Position numbers and translations under genes: made by a program
Shown: one piece after another, positions 34,692 through 43,668 of the stretch
Position numbering within the stretch: position 1 is the first letter of the stretch
Layout: every line of letters begins with the position of its first letter
Notes under the pieces: generated by a model
What the model was told of the DNA's origin: nothing
The model's database searches: none
Seen by the model: only the letters and a program-made list of their open reading frames with translations
NCBI RefSeq assembly: GCF_012396125.1
Contig: NZ_JAAXOX010000001.1
Span: 248,001-312,000, forward strand
Origin: Cellulomonas denverensis
GTDB taxonomy: Bacteria; Actinomycetota; Actinomycetes; Actinomycetales; Cellulomonadaceae
Length of the DNA: 64,000 nt
Reading direction: 5' to 3'

Positions 34692-35921
34692 GTGGCCACC
34701 CCCGCCGAATCCGCCGAGCACGCCCGGCTGCGTTCCGCGTCCTCGCGGCGCCAGGACCGCCCCACCCGCCGGTCCCGCCGGGCCCGGCTCGCCGCCCAGG
34801 CCGCCGTCCTGCTGCTGGCCGCCGGTGGCACCACCGCCTTCGTCGGGCTGCACAAGACCGTGATGGTGGAGGTCGACGGCGAGCAGATCGAGGTCAACGC
34901 CTTCGGCCGCACGGTGGGCCAGGTGCTGGCCAGCGGGAACATCACCGTCGGCGAGCACGACCTGGTCGCCCCGGGGCTCGGGGAGCAGGTCGCCGACGGT
35001 GCCGAGATCGTGGTCCGGCACGGCCGCCAGCTCGACGTCGAGGTGGACGGCGAGGCGCAGACCGTGTGGACCACCGCCCTGACCGTCGGTGAGGCCGTGG
35101 ACGACCTCGGCCTGCGCGAGTCCGGCATCCTGACCTCCGCCTCCCGCTCCTCGGCGGTCGAGCGCGGTGAGGTGCTGCGGGTCTCCACCCAGAAGACCAT
35201 CCACCTGGCCGTCGACGGGCAGGTGATCGACGGGGTCACCAGCGCCGGCACCGTGCGGGACGCGCTGCGGGACATCGGCCTGGTGCTGAACGAGGACGAC
35301 CGGGTCTCGGTTCCGCTGGACGCCACCGCCACCGACGGACTGGTGGTGATGGTGACCCGCGCGGCCACCTCCGGCGAGACCGTCACCGAGGCGATCCCGT
35401 TCGAGGAGCAGGAGGTCGAGGACCCCACCCTGGTCGCCGGCACCCGCAAGGTCGAGACCCCGGGCCGCGCCGGACTGCGGACCACCACCTACAGCAACGC
35501 CGTGGTCGGCGGAGCCGTGGTCGAGCGCCAAGTGATCGCCTCGGCGGTCACCACCGAGCCGGTCACCCAGATCGTCAAGGTCGGCACCCTGGAGATCTCC
35601 GCCGACGTCACCGTCACCCCGGGCAGCGCCCAGGAGCTCGGCAAGCAGATGGCCGCCGCGCGCGGCTGGGGCGACGACCAGTTCTCCTGCCTGCTGCAGC
35701 TGTGGAACAAGGAGAGCGGCTGGCGGGTGGACGCGGCGAACTCGTCCTCCGGCGCCTACGGCATCCCCCAGGCGCTGCCGGGCTCCAAGATGGCCAGCGT
35801 CGCCGCCGACTGGCGGACCAACCCGGCGACCCAGATCACCTGGGGACTGAACTACATCGCCGGCCGGTACTCGACCCCCTGCGGCGCCTGGTCGTCCTTC
35901 CAGGCCAAGGGCTGGTACTGA
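34692..35921 (+). CDS. Rpf-like secreted cell-wall protein: DUF348-G5-lysozyme-like domain
   Basis: The 409-residue protein is exported by an N-terminal basic segment plus hydrophobic helix (about 28-52). Three DUF348 repeats (about 55-215: KTVMVEVDGEQIEVNAFGRT and related) are followed by a G5 domain (about 220-300: EAIPFEEQEVEDPTLVAGTR). The C-terminal lysozyme/transglycosylase-like domain (about 312-409) has SCLLQLWNKESGWRVDA (likely catalytic E341) and GAYGIPQALPGSKM. The catalytic domain is of the SLT type rather than the classic Rpf fold. The start is GTG 34692. Likely a muralytic, growth-promoting enzyme. Confidence 0.9.
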   Translation: MATPAESAEHARLRSASSRRQDRPTRRSRRARLAAQAAVLLLAAGGTTAFVGLHKTVMVEVDGEQIEVNAFGRTVGQVLASGNITVGEHDLVAPGLGEQVADGAEIVVRHGRQLDVEVDGEAQTVWTTALTVGEAVDDLGLRESGILTSASRSSAVERGEVLRVSTQKTIHLAVDGQVIDGVTSAGTVRDALRDIGLVLNEDDRVSVPLDATATDGLVVMVTRAATSGETVTEAIPFEEQEVEDPTLVAGTRKVETPGRAGLRTTTYSNAVVGGAVVERQVIASAVTTEPVTQIVKVGTLEISADVTVTPGSAQELGKQMAAARGWGDDQFSCLLQLWNKESGWRVDAANSSSGAYGIPQALPGSKMASVAADWRTNPATQITWGLNYIAGRYSTPCGAWSSFQAKGWY

Positions 35922-35962
35922 GTGCATTACCTCACGGTGCTGGGCTGAGCCCTTGGCATCAG

Positions 35963-35978
35963 GTCACGAATAGGTTAC
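35963..35978. promoter_or_regulatory. MtrA-like box upstream of the second rpf gene
   Basis: GTCAC-GAATAG-GTTAC, 15 of 16 bases identical to the box at 34631-34646; a further GTGAC follows at 35994-35998. It lies about 210 bases before the start codon, ahead of a structured leader. Confidence 0.6.
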
Positions 35979-36017
35979 GTTCATACGTCGTTCGTGACCG
36001 TTGCGCCACGGGCACTG

Positions 36018-36092
36018 GTTCCCCCCTCCGGGAACTGGACAGCCGGATCGGGGATCCGGGACCCGCGTGATCGGCAGCACCCTCCGGCTGCC
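36018..36092 (+). other. Structured leader of the second rpf gene
   Basis: Three consecutive perfect hairpins can be drawn. GTTCCC/GGGAAC is at 36018-36035, CCGGATC-GGG-GATCCGG at 36043-36059, and GGCAGC/GCTGCC at 36073-36092. They sit in the roughly 190-base presumed 5' untranslated region before GTG 36189. No known riboswitch class was recognised; in particular the conserved elements of the c-di-AMP (ydaO) riboswitch common upstream of rpf genes are not visible. Confidence 0.45.
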
Positions 36093-36188
36093 GGCATCGC
36101 CACGGCCCATCGCGGCCGGGCAACGCGGGGCGTCAGTCGCTTGTCGCACCCGCACCCCGTGCCCGGGACCGTCGTCGTCTGGACCCCA

Positions 36189-37427
36189 GTGACCTCTGCG
36201 AACTCCTTCGGCACGCGCCTGCGCGCCGCCGGTACCACCCTCCGCCACCGCATCGTCCGGAACACCTCCGAGACCGACCCCGACAATCCGGAGCAGACCC
36301 GCCCACGCCGGCACCGTGGCCGCGTGATCGCCGCCGCCACCGCCGTGGTCGTGCTGGCCAGTGGCGGCGTCGCCGTCGCCGACGCGCACAAGACCGTGAC
36401 CCTGGACGTCGACGGGGTGCTCACCACCGTGTCGACCTTCTCCGGCAGCGTCGACGGCCTGCTCGCCGAGCAGGGCCTGGAGCTCGGCTCCCGCGACACC
36501 GTCACCCCCAGCGGCGCCCTGCAGGACGGCGCCGGGATCGAGGTGCGGCACGCCCACCAGATCGTGATCAACGCCGACGGCGCCGAGCAGCAGGTGTGGA
36601 CCACCGCACTGACCGCCGACGAGGCGCTCACCATGCTCGCCAGCCGTGGCGGCGACGTCCGCCTGGTCGCCAACCGGTCGAACTCCGGCCGCCCCGATCT
36701 GTCCCTGGACCTGACCCTGGACGGCCCGGCCGAGGTCCAGGTGGACGGCGAGACCCTCACCGTCGACGACGGCAGCACCACCGTGGCCGAGGCTCTCGAC
36801 CACCTGGGCGTGGAGCTGCAGCCGCTGGACCGGGTCAGTGTGGCCCGGGCCGGTGACGGCACCGTCACCGTCGTGGTGAACCGGGTCGTGGTCGAGGACG
36901 TGACCACCACCAGCGAGGTCCCGTTCGGCGCGACCGAGCAGGAGGACCCCTCGATGTACAAGGGCACCACCAAGGTGACCACCGCCGGTGTGCCCGGCGT
37001 GCGCACCCTGGTGGAGCGGGTCACCACCGTCGACGGCCAGGAGACCGGCCGCGAGACGCTGTCCGACGAGGTCACCCAGGCCCCGGTCGACCAGGTCACC
37101 AGCGTGGGCACCAAGGCCCGCCCGGCGCCCGCCGCGTCCACCGGGTCGTCCTCCGCGGGCAGCCCGGCCGTGGGTGGCGGCAGCGCCTCCGGCCTGAACT
37201 GGGCCGCGCTGGCCGCCTGCGAGTCCGGCGGCAACCCGACCATCGTGTCCTCCAACGGCCTGTACCACGGCCTGTACCAGTTCTCGGTGAGCACCTGGAG
37301 GGCGGTCGGCGGTTCCGGCCTGCCGTCCCAGGCGTCCGCCGCGGAGCAGACCGCCCGGGCCCAGGACCTGTACAACCGCTCCGGTGCCGGCCAGTGGCCG
37401 GTGTGCGGCTCGCGGCTGTTCAGCTGA
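36189..37427 (+). CDS. rpfB: Resuscitation-promoting factor (RpfB-type)
   Basis: Rpf enzymes cleave peptidoglycan and stimulate growth of dormant actinobacteria. The 412-residue protein has a basic N-terminus and export helix (about 45-66). Three DUF348 repeats ([20 protein letters not shown] onward) and a G5 domain (about 240-315) follow. After a Ser/Ala/Gly linker comes the C-terminal Rpf domain (334-412): [19 protein letters not shown] with catalytic E345, [20 protein letters not shown], and a C344-C406 disulfide pair. The start is GTG 36189; the frame is open to 35994 but that region looks like untranslated leader. It is a paralog of the preceding gene. Confidence 0.95.
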   Translation: MTSANSFGTRLRAAGTTLRHRIVRNTSETDPDNPEQTRPRRHRGRVIAAATAVVVLASGGVAVADAHKTVTLDVDGVLTTVSTFSGSVDGLLAEQGLELGSRDTVTPSGALQDGAGIEVRHAHQIVINADGAEQQVWTTALTADEALTMLASRGGDVRLVANRSNSGRPDLSLDLTLDGPAEVQVDGETLTVDDGSTTVAEALDHLGVELQPLDRVSVARAGDGTVTVVVNRVVVEDVTTTSEVPFGATEQEDPSMYKGTTKVTTAGVPGVRTLVERVTTVDGQETGRETLSDEVTQAPVDQVTSVGTKARPAPAASTGSSSAGSPAVGGGSASGLNWAALAACESGGNPTIVSSNGLYHGLYQFSVSTWRAVGGSGLPSQASAAEQTARAQDLYNRSGAGQWPVCGSRLFS

Positions 37428-37449
37428 GCAGCCAGTAGGCTCTCGGTCC

Positions 37450-38421
37450 ATGACTGACAGCAACGGCCCCGTCGCGTCCGCGGCGGGGCCGTTGCTCGGT
37501 CCGGCGGAGATCCGCGAGCTGGCCGAACGGGCCGGGGTCCGGCCGACCAAGACCCTGGGCCAGAACTTCGTCCTCGATGGCGGCACGGTGCGCAAGATCG
37601 TCCGCGGCGCCGACATCGTGCCCGGCGAGCGGGTGGTGGAGATCGGCCCCGGCCTGGGCTCGCTCACCCTCGGCCTGCTGGAGGCCGGCGCGGACCTCAC
37701 CGCGGTGGAGATCGACCCGGTGCTGGCCGGCCTGCTGCCGGACACCGTCCGCCGGCACGTGCCGGGCCTGGACGTCACCGTCGTCGACCTGCCCGATGTG
37801 CACGCCGGTGCGGACGGCGGTCCCGGCCTCACCCTGGTCCGCGGCGATGCCCTCGACGTGCGCGAGTTGCCCGGCTCGCCCCCCACCGCGCTGGTCGCCA
37901 ACCTGCCGTACAACGTGTCGGTGCCGGTGCTGCTCAGCTTCCTGGAGCACTTCCCCACCCTGGAACGGGTGCTGGTGATGGTGCAGGCCGAAGTCGCCGA
38001 CCGGCTGGCCGCGCCCCCGGGCAGCCGCACCTACGGCGTGCCGTCGGCCAAGACCGCCTGGTACGCGGCCGCCCGCCGCACCATCACGGTCGGCCGCTCG
38101 GTGTTCTGGCCGGTGCCGAACGTCGACTCCGCCCTGGTCCGGCTCGACCGGCACGCCCCGCCGCCCACCACCGCCACCCGCGAACAGGTCTTCGCCGTGG
38201 TGGACGCCGCCTTCGCCCAGCGCCGCAAGATGCTGCGCGCCGCCCTCGCCCCGCTCGCCGGGGACACCGCCACCGCGACCGCCGCGATCGAGGCCGCCGG
38301 GGTCGACCCGCAGGCCCGGGGCGAGGCGCTCGACATCGCCGCCTTCGCCCGGGTCGCCGAGCAACTGCCCGCCGAGGCGCTGGTGCACCGCGGCCCCGCC
38401 CCCGCCCGCCGCCGGCGCTGA
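37450..38421 (+). CDS. rsmA: 16S rRNA (adenine1518/1519-N6)-dimethyltransferase
   Basis: RsmA (KsgA) dimethylates two adenosines in helix 45 of 16S rRNA during small-subunit maturation; loss confers kasugamycin resistance. The 323-residue protein shows [12 protein letters not shown], the SAM-binding [19 protein letters not shown], the acidic VEIDPVLA and the catalytic [13 protein letters not shown] (N-L-P-Y). The C-terminal [14 protein letters not shown] is typical. ATG 37450 is favoured by homology; the frame is open to 37384. Between rpfB and ispE, as in most actinobacteria. Confidence 0.97.
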   Translation: MTDSNGPVASAAGPLLGPAEIRELAERAGVRPTKTLGQNFVLDGGTVRKIVRGADIVPGERVVEIGPGLGSLTLGLLEAGADLTAVEIDPVLAGLLPDTVRRHVPGLDVTVVDLPDVHAGADGGPGLTLVRGDALDVRELPGSPPTALVANLPYNVSVPVLLSFLEHFPTLERVLVMVQAEVADRLAAPPGSRTYGVPSAKTAWYAAARRTITVGRSVFWPVPNVDSALVRLDRHAPPPTTATREQVFAVVDAAFAQRRKMLRAALAPLAGDTATATAAIEAAGVDPQARGEALDIAAFARVAEQLPAEALVHRGPAPARRRR

Positions 38422-38460
38422 ACGCGCGCCCGCACCCGCCGGACCTGGCACAGTGGGGGC

Positions 38461-39396
38461 GTGACCGACCTGCGACTCGCCCGCCGTGAGGTGCGGGTCC
38501 GCGCCCCGGGCAAGGTCAACCTCTCGCTGCGGGTCGGGCCGCGCGACCCCGACGGCTACCACCGGCTCGGCACCGTCTTCCAGGCCGTGTCGGTCTACGA
38601 GGACGTCGCCGCCCGCGCCGCCGACACCCTCCGGGTCACCGTGGTCGGCCCCGGCGCCGAGCGGGTGCCGGCCGGCGAGGAGAACCTCGCGTTGCGCGCC
38701 GCCCGGCTGCTCGCCGAGCACACCGGCATCGCCGACGGCATCCAGCTCCGGGTGACCAAGGCCGTCCCGGTCGCCGGCGGGATGGCCGGGGGCTCCGCCG
38801 ACGCCGCGGCCGCCCTGCTCGCCTGCGACGCGTTCTGGGGCACCGCCCTGCCGCGGGAGGAGCTCGCCGAACTCGGCGCAACCCTCGGCGCCGACGTGCC
38901 GTTCCTGCTGATGGGCCAGACCGCCGTGGGCACCGGCCGCGGCGACCTGCTCACCCCCGCGCTCAGCCGCGGCGAGTACCACTGGGCCTTCGGCATCCAG
39001 GAGGACGGCCTGCCCACCCCCGCCGTCTTCGACGAGTTCGACGCGCTCACCCCCGACCCCCGGATCCCCGATCTGGACTCCGAGGTCGCCCTGCTCCAGG
39101 CCCTGCGCGCCGGCGACGCCGTGGCCGTCGGCACCCTGCTGCACAACGACCTGCAGGCGGCGGCGCTCGAACTGCGCCCCGACCTGGTCGAGACCCTCGC
39201 GGTCGCCGAGGACGCCGGGGCGCTCGGCGTGGTGATCTCCGGCTCCGGCCCCACCGTCGCCGCACTCGGTCGCAGCCGGCAGCACGCCCTCGCCCTGGCC
39301 GCCGCGATGACCGCCGCCGGGGTGGTCGACTCGGTGCTCACCGCCTCCGGGCCGGTGCACGGGGCACGCGTGCTGCCGGGGTCGGACGTGCTGTAG
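38461..39396 (+). CDS. ispE: 4-diphosphocytidyl-2-C-methyl-D-erythritol kinase
   Basis: IspE phosphorylates CDP-ME in the non-mevalonate pathway that supplies isoprenoids such as the peptidoglycan carrier lipid. The 311-residue GHMP kinase shows the N-terminal RAPGKVNLSLRVGPRDPDGYH, the ATP loop KAVPVAGGMAGGSADAAAAL and the C-terminal GVVISGSGPTVAAL. It starts with GTG 38461, 39 bases after rsmA, and closes the metG-to-ispE conserved run. Confidence 0.97.
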   Translation: MTDLRLARREVRVRAPGKVNLSLRVGPRDPDGYHRLGTVFQAVSVYEDVAARAADTLRVTVVGPGAERVPAGEENLALRAARLLAEHTGIADGIQLRVTKAVPVAGGMAGGSADAAAALLACDAFWGTALPREELAELGATLGADVPFLLMGQTAVGTGRGDLLTPALSRGEYHWAFGIQEDGLPTPAVFDEFDALTPDPRIPDLDSEVALLQALRAGDAVAVGTLLHNDLQAAALELRPDLVETLAVAEDAGALGVVISGSGPTVAALGRSRQHALALAAAMTAAGVVDSVLTASGPVHGARVLPGSDVL

Positions 39397-39516
39397 GGCC
39401 GGACACCACTCAATTCGCAGGTCAGCGGCACCCAACGCACCCCCGAACACCCGCGCGTCCGACCGGTCGCCCCCTACCGTTCCTCAGGTTCGTCCGAGGA
39501 GAGCAGGGGCAACGTC

Positions 39517-39783
39517 ATGGGCGAGTTGGTACTGGACAGCACGCAGTTGCGTGCCACGGCACAGACATTCCGCGGGCTCGGCAGCGGTGAGTGGCGATCC
39601 TGCCCCTCGATCTCGCTCTGCGGTTCGGACGAGGTGATCGGCGCCTTCGTCCAGGCGTTCCTCACCCTCCGCGATCAGGAGGCCAACACCCTCACCGGCT
39701 GGACCAACCTCGCCACCCGTGCCGACGACTCGGTCGCCGCCCTCGAACAGGCGGACGCGGCACTGGCCGGGGCCGCCTCATGA
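39517..39783 (+). CDS. Small ESX/type VII target-like protein (EspC/WXG100-type)
   Basis: This 88-residue helical-hairpin protein lacks a signal peptide. A central turn carries EWRSCPSISLCGSDEVIGAF, and the second helix ends in LTGWTNLATRADDSVAALEQ then ADAALAGAAS. Size, two-helix layout and C-terminal LE..DAAL pattern resemble small type VII secretion substrates (EspC/WXG100-like), although a W-x-G motif is absent. The next gene, overlapping by four bases, begins with a larger WXG-type helical domain. GAGGAGAG lies upstream. Specific function unknown. Confidence 0.7.
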   Translation: MGELVLDSTQLRATAQTFRGLGSGEWRSCPSISLCGSDEVIGAFVQAFLTLRDQEANTLTGWTNLATRADDSVAALEQADAALAGAAS

Positions 39784-42023
39784 GCCGCAGCGACCGGTTC
39801 CCCGACGCGGGCGACGTGCCCGGCTGCCGGGTCGCGGCCTGGGCACTGGAGGACGCGGCACAACAACTCGCCGAGCGCCGGACCTCGGCCGTCACGGCGG
39901 CCGGATCACTGACCGGCGATGTGTGGTCCGGACAGGCCGCGCAGGCCTTCCTGACCGCCGCCACCTCGGTCTCCGATACCGCCACGGCCACCGCCGAGGG
40001 CTGGCTCCGGCTCTCCCAGGCGATCGCCGGCTACGCCACGGCCCTGGAACAGCTCCAGGCCGAGGGCGACACGATCCGGCTCCGGCTCGACTCCGCCCAG
40101 GACCTGCGCACCGGCTACCAGCGCCAGCTCACCGCGGCCCAGGAGCAGGTGACCACCGGCAACGCGACCGCGGGCGGCTCGGTCGGGTCGCTGTCCTTCC
40201 TGGTCGCCGAGGCGCAGCAGTCGATCGACCGCGAACTGTCCGCCCTCGCCGACCTGGCCGACCAGCGCCGGGCCCTGGACGCCCGCACCGTGAACGAACT
40301 CCAGGGCACGCCCGGCCCCGGCGCCGCCGCCTGGGCCGGACTGGCCTACCGCCCCAACGGGTCCATCCGCCCGCCCGAGGACATCGTCGACGACCTGCTG
40401 GACCGGATCAACGACGCCGACGGCCGCACCGCCGAGGACTACGACCTGGTAGCCCGGTTCCTCGCCCAGTACTCCTCCGACCCGGACGTGATGGCTGCGT
40501 TCTACGCCGGTCTCGGGCCCGAGGGTCTCGCCGGCTTCATGGCCGAGTTCAGCACCGCCGGGGATTTGCACGGCGCCTTCCACGGCGGGGTCACCGCCGC
40601 CCAGCTGTCCGGTCTGCTCTGCACCGGATGGGTCACCGCCTCCCTGACCTGGGACACCGACACCGCCCGGCAATGGGGCGAGGGCCTGATCGACACCGCC
40701 GACGGCTACGCCCGGGGCCTGGTCGTGCCCTTCCTGCTCGCCGCCGACGGGCTCAACCCGCAGGTCGCCGTCGGCGCGTTCACCCGGGTCGAACAGCTGC
40801 GCACCGAGGACCCCGAGCGGTTCGCCCTGGTCACCCGCACCGGCGGCCTGCCGACCATCGACTTCCTCGGCTACACCCGCGCGGAGTTCGAGGCGGGCGT
40901 GCTCGCCGGTCTCGGCGGCGGTGGCCCGACGCTGATGGGCGCGATCTTCGGTCAGCTCGCCCGGGTCCCCGGTGAGGCACTCGGTCTGCTCGAGGGTGCG
41001 GCCGGGGCATTCTGGTTCGGGGAGTGGGACTGGAGCCCGGACGGGTTCGAGGGCCCGGCAGCGGTGATCCAGGCGATCGTGACCAGTCCGGAGGCGGTGG
41101 ACGCCCGGGCGCAGGACCCGATGGGTGCCACCTGGGGCGGGATCGTCGACTTCGCCTCACAGGCCTTCGAGCGGCTCGGCGGGAACCTGCACCTCCAGGT
41201 CGGGGCGATGTCGCCCGAGGCGTCGCGGGACATCGCGCTGGCGATGGGGGTGTTCGTGCCTGAGGTGGTGAGCGGGATGGGCAACCTCGGCAGCTTCGAG
41301 GGCGACCGGATCACCGTGGAGGTTTTGATCGGTGGCGTCCTGGTCGAGGTCCCGGCTCTCGCGACCTCGCTCGGCAACCTGTCGCGCCTGCTGGGGATCG
41401 CGACCACCGACGTGTCTGCTGCCGCAGCCTTCGGCGGGCGGATCACGGACTACACCGACCGGGTGCTGACACACCTCACCGGTTCGGGGCACCCGAATGA
41501 CACCACCGCCGAAAAGCTGCTCGCCGGTCTCGGCGGTCTGTACGGAATGACCTACGCCTCGGCTTCCGCGGAGGCCGGACATCACGCCGAGCTGATCGAC
41601 GGCCAAGCCCGCGAGGAACTGGACTTCACCATGCGGCTGATCGGCGCGATCCCCGGGCTCAGCACCGGCACGGCAGCGGTGGACTGGCTGGCCCAGGTCG
41701 CCCTCGGCAACATCGACCTCCTGGCGGAAAGCCAGTGGAGCGCGCTGATGACTCCGGGCGAGCTGGCGGCGCTTCGCGAGTCGGGAATGGGCCAGGGCGA
41801 GTCCACCCTGTCCACCGCGATCACCGACAAGCTGACCGAGGCGTGGCCGCGCATCGACCCGCCCTACGGCACCACACTTGGGACCCTCACCAAGGCCACG
41901 ACCGACGAGTACGGCGACAAGGCCACCGCCCTCAACGCCGGAGTCACCAGCTCGATGTACGACGTCCTGGTCATCAACGAGAACGGCGAGATCGAGGCAC
42001 GCAACCGGGGAGACATGCCATGA
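39780..42023 (+). CDS. Large WXG-type N-terminal domain protein, type VII-associated
   Basis: I do not recognise the whole 747-residue protein. Residues 1-165 form a long helical region with D-V-W-S-G-Q-A-A-Q-A-F at about 44-54, the W-x-G turn of WXG-like proteins, followed by coiled-coil-like helices. The middle is helical and hydrophobic in places (VASFLLAADGL..., FYAGLGPEGLAGFMAEF), but no signal peptide or clear membrane domain is seen. The C-terminus ends NGEIEARNRGDMP, which resembles the end of the next gene's product. Overlaps both neighbours by four bases. Possible type VII effector, toxin-like or scaffold protein; enzymatic motifs were not found. Confidence 0.75.
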   Translation: MSRSDRFPDAGDVPGCRVAAWALEDAAQQLAERRTSAVTAAGSLTGDVWSGQAAQAFLTAATSVSDTATATAEGWLRLSQAIAGYATALEQLQAEGDTIRLRLDSAQDLRTGYQRQLTAAQEQVTTGNATAGGSVGSLSFLVAEAQQSIDRELSALADLADQRRALDARTVNELQGTPGPGAAAWAGLAYRPNGSIRPPEDIVDDLLDRINDADGRTAEDYDLVARFLAQYSSDPDVMAAFYAGLGPEGLAGFMAEFSTAGDLHGAFHGGVTAAQLSGLLCTGWVTASLTWDTDTARQWGEGLIDTADGYARGLVVPFLLAADGLNPQVAVGAFTRVEQLRTEDPERFALVTRTGGLPTIDFLGYTRAEFEAGVLAGLGGGGPTLMGAIFGQLARVPGEALGLLEGAAGAFWFGEWDWSPDGFEGPAAVIQAIVTSPEAVDARAQDPMGATWGGIVDFASQAFERLGGNLHLQVGAMSPEASRDIALAMGVFVPEVVSGMGNLGSFEGDRITVEVLIGGVLVEVPALATSLGNLSRLLGIATTDVSAAAAFGGRITDYTDRVLTHLTGSGHPNDTTAEKLLAGLGGLYGMTYASASAEAGHHAELIDGQAREELDFTMRLIGAIPGLSTGTAAVDWLAQVALGNIDLLAESQWSALMTPGELAALRESGMGQGESTLSTAITDKLTEAWPRIDPPYGTTLGTLTKATTDEYGDKATALNAGVTSSMYDVLVINENGEIEARNRGDMP

Positions 42024-42763
42024 CCCGCCCCATGGTCCGATTGGTCGGCGTTGCTGTGGCTCTGTGCCTTTCCCTTTCCGCCTGCACCGGCGACCAGGAA
42101 CCAGATCCCACCCCCACCGACACCGGCCCCTACCCGGCAGCCGACATCACACCCCTCACCCCCGAACTCCCCCCCGACACCCCCTACGAAGACCACCCGG
42201 CCGTGCAGACCCTCCGTACGACCATGGAGGTCGTCGCCTGGGCGAACCTGACCAACACCAGCCACTTCGCCCAGTTCACCCAGTACATCGACCCCGACGC
42301 GAACCTTGGAGTCATCGACCTCAACCCCCGCGCCGCCAGCTGGGAATGGGTCGCCCTCGGCCCGAGCCCGCGGCTCGTTCTGTCGGTCGACGACAACCCC
42401 GACGGGACCACGGTGGTCCACTCGTGCACCTACTCGTCCGAAGAGGTCAGCAAAGCCACCGGCGAACCCCGCGACAAGGCGGGCCTGTGGAGCTCGCTTC
42501 TGGTGGACACCACCCTGTCCCCCCTGACCGCGGACGAGATCGCCGAACTCGACGCCCTCGGCCTCGAAGCCCCCGCGATGCGCGTCCGCGGCTACCAGAC
42601 CGTCACCGGCGACTGCGACGCCTCCACCGCCACCGCCCAACAGTTCGAGAACTGGCGCGAGCACGCCCCCATCGGCGACTACAACATCCCCAACCCCTAC
42701 GACGTCACCATCATCGGCGAGGACGGGCAGCCCACCACGGTTCCCCGTGAGGACATGCCCTGA
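42020..42763 (+). CDS. Putative lipoprotein of the ESX-like operon
   Basis: A 247-residue protein with a lipoprotein signal: MTRPMVRLVGVAVALCLSLS then A-C (lipobox LSAC, Cys at 22) and a Pro/Thr-rich linker. The mature part (about 60-235) contains VQTLRTTMEVVAWANLTNTS, an Asp-rich middle and YQTVTGDCD. I do not recognise the domain. It starts four bases inside the stop of the large WXG-type gene. Its last 21 residues end in GEDGQPTTVPREDMP, aligning with the tail of that protein (10 of 21 identical). This suggests a shared function at the C-terminus. Confidence 0.85.
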   Translation: MTRPMVRLVGVAVALCLSLSACTGDQEPDPTPTDTGPYPAADITPLTPELPPDTPYEDHPAVQTLRTTMEVVAWANLTNTSHFAQFTQYIDPDANLGVIDLNPRAASWEWVALGPSPRLVLSVDDNPDGTTVVHSCTYSSEEVSKATGEPRDKAGLWSSLLVDTTLSPLTADEIAELDALGLEAPAMRVRGYQTVTGDCDASTATAQQFENWREHAPIGDYNIPNPYDVTIIGEDGQPTTVPREDMP

Positions 42764-42766
42764 CGC

Positions 42767-43621
42767 TCACCGCGCCGCGCGTGCCGCCAGCGCCGCCGCG
42801 TACAGCTCCCGCTTCGACACCCCCGCGGCCTGCGCCACGTCGGCCACCACGTCCTTGAGGCGTTCGCCGCCGTCGACCCGGGCGAGCACCTCGGCGACCA
42901 GGTCGGCCTCGGCGACCTCGACGGTGTCGGGGGCGCCGCCGACCACGACGGCGATCTCGCCGCGGACCTCGTGCCCGGTGGCCCAGGCGGTGAGCTCGGC
43001 GAGGGTGCCGCGGCGGACCTCCTCGTAGGTCTTGGTCAGTTCCCGGGCGACGGCGGCGGGACGGTCGTCGCCGAGGGCGGCGGTGAGGTCGGTGAGCATG
43101 GCGGCGAGCCGGTGCGGGGCCTCGAAGAAGATCATGGTGCGCGGTTCCCGGGCGAGGAGCGCGAAGCTGCGGGCCCGTTCGCCGGGTTTGCGGGGGGCGA
43201 AGCCCTCGAAGCAGAACCGGTCGGTGGGCAGGCCGGACAGCGCCAGGGCGGTGAGCACGGCGCTGGGGCCGGGGGCGGCGGTGACCGGGAGACCGGCCTG
43301 GACGGCGGCCGCGACCGCGCGGAAGCCGGGGTCGGAGACGGCTGGCATCCCGGCGTCGCTGACCACCAGGACGGTGGAGCCCGCGGCGACGGCGTCCAGC
43401 AGTTCGCCGACGGTGGCCTGCTCGTTGTGCTCGTGGTGGCTGAGCACCCGACCGCCGATCTCGACGCCGAGGCGGGCGGCGAGGGCACGCAGCCGGCGGG
43501 TGTCCTCGGCGGCGATCAGGTCGGCCTCGGCCAGCAGCCGGCGGAGCCGGGGGGAGGCGTCCTCGGCGTTGCCGATCGGGGTCGCCGCCAGGATGAGCCG
43601 GCCGGGGTTCTGGGGGTCCAC
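42767..43621 (-). CDS. rsmI: 16S rRNA (cytidine1402-2'-O)-methyltransferase
   Basis: RsmI methylates the 2'-O of C1402 in 16S rRNA, fine-tuning decoding. The 284-residue product has LILAATPIGNAEDASPRLRR, the SAM-site LVVSDAGMPAVSDPG, TAAPGPSAVLTALALSGLP, FCFEGFAPRKPGER and FFEAPHRL, all typical. The start is GTG 43621. It is divergent from the protein mannosyltransferase gene at only 47 bases, and convergent with the ESX-like operon with a 3-base gap. Confidence 0.97.
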   Translation of the reverse strand: MDPQNPGRLILAATPIGNAEDASPRLRRLLAEADLIAAEDTRRLRALAARLGVEIGGRVLSHHEHNEQATVGELLDAVAAGSTVLVVSDAGMPAVSDPGFRAVAAAVQAGLPVTAAPGPSAVLTALALSGLPTDRFCFEGFAPRKPGERARSFALLAREPRTMIFFEAPHRLAAMLTDLTAALGDDRPAAVARELTKTYEEVRRGTLAELTAWATGHEVRGEIAVVVGGAPDTVEVAEADLVAEVLARVDGGERLKDVVADVAQAAGVSKRELYAAALAARAAR

Positions 43622-43668
43622 CCGGTCAGCCTGCCACGCCCGGGTGCGGCCCAGTCCGTGGCCCTACG

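Noticed and set aside
36001..36189. c-di-AMP (ydaO) riboswitch upstream of rpfB
   Set aside because: The location is right for this class, but the conserved ydaO elements I know (for example the GACAGCUAAC-type 3' segment) are not present. I report only unassigned hairpins.
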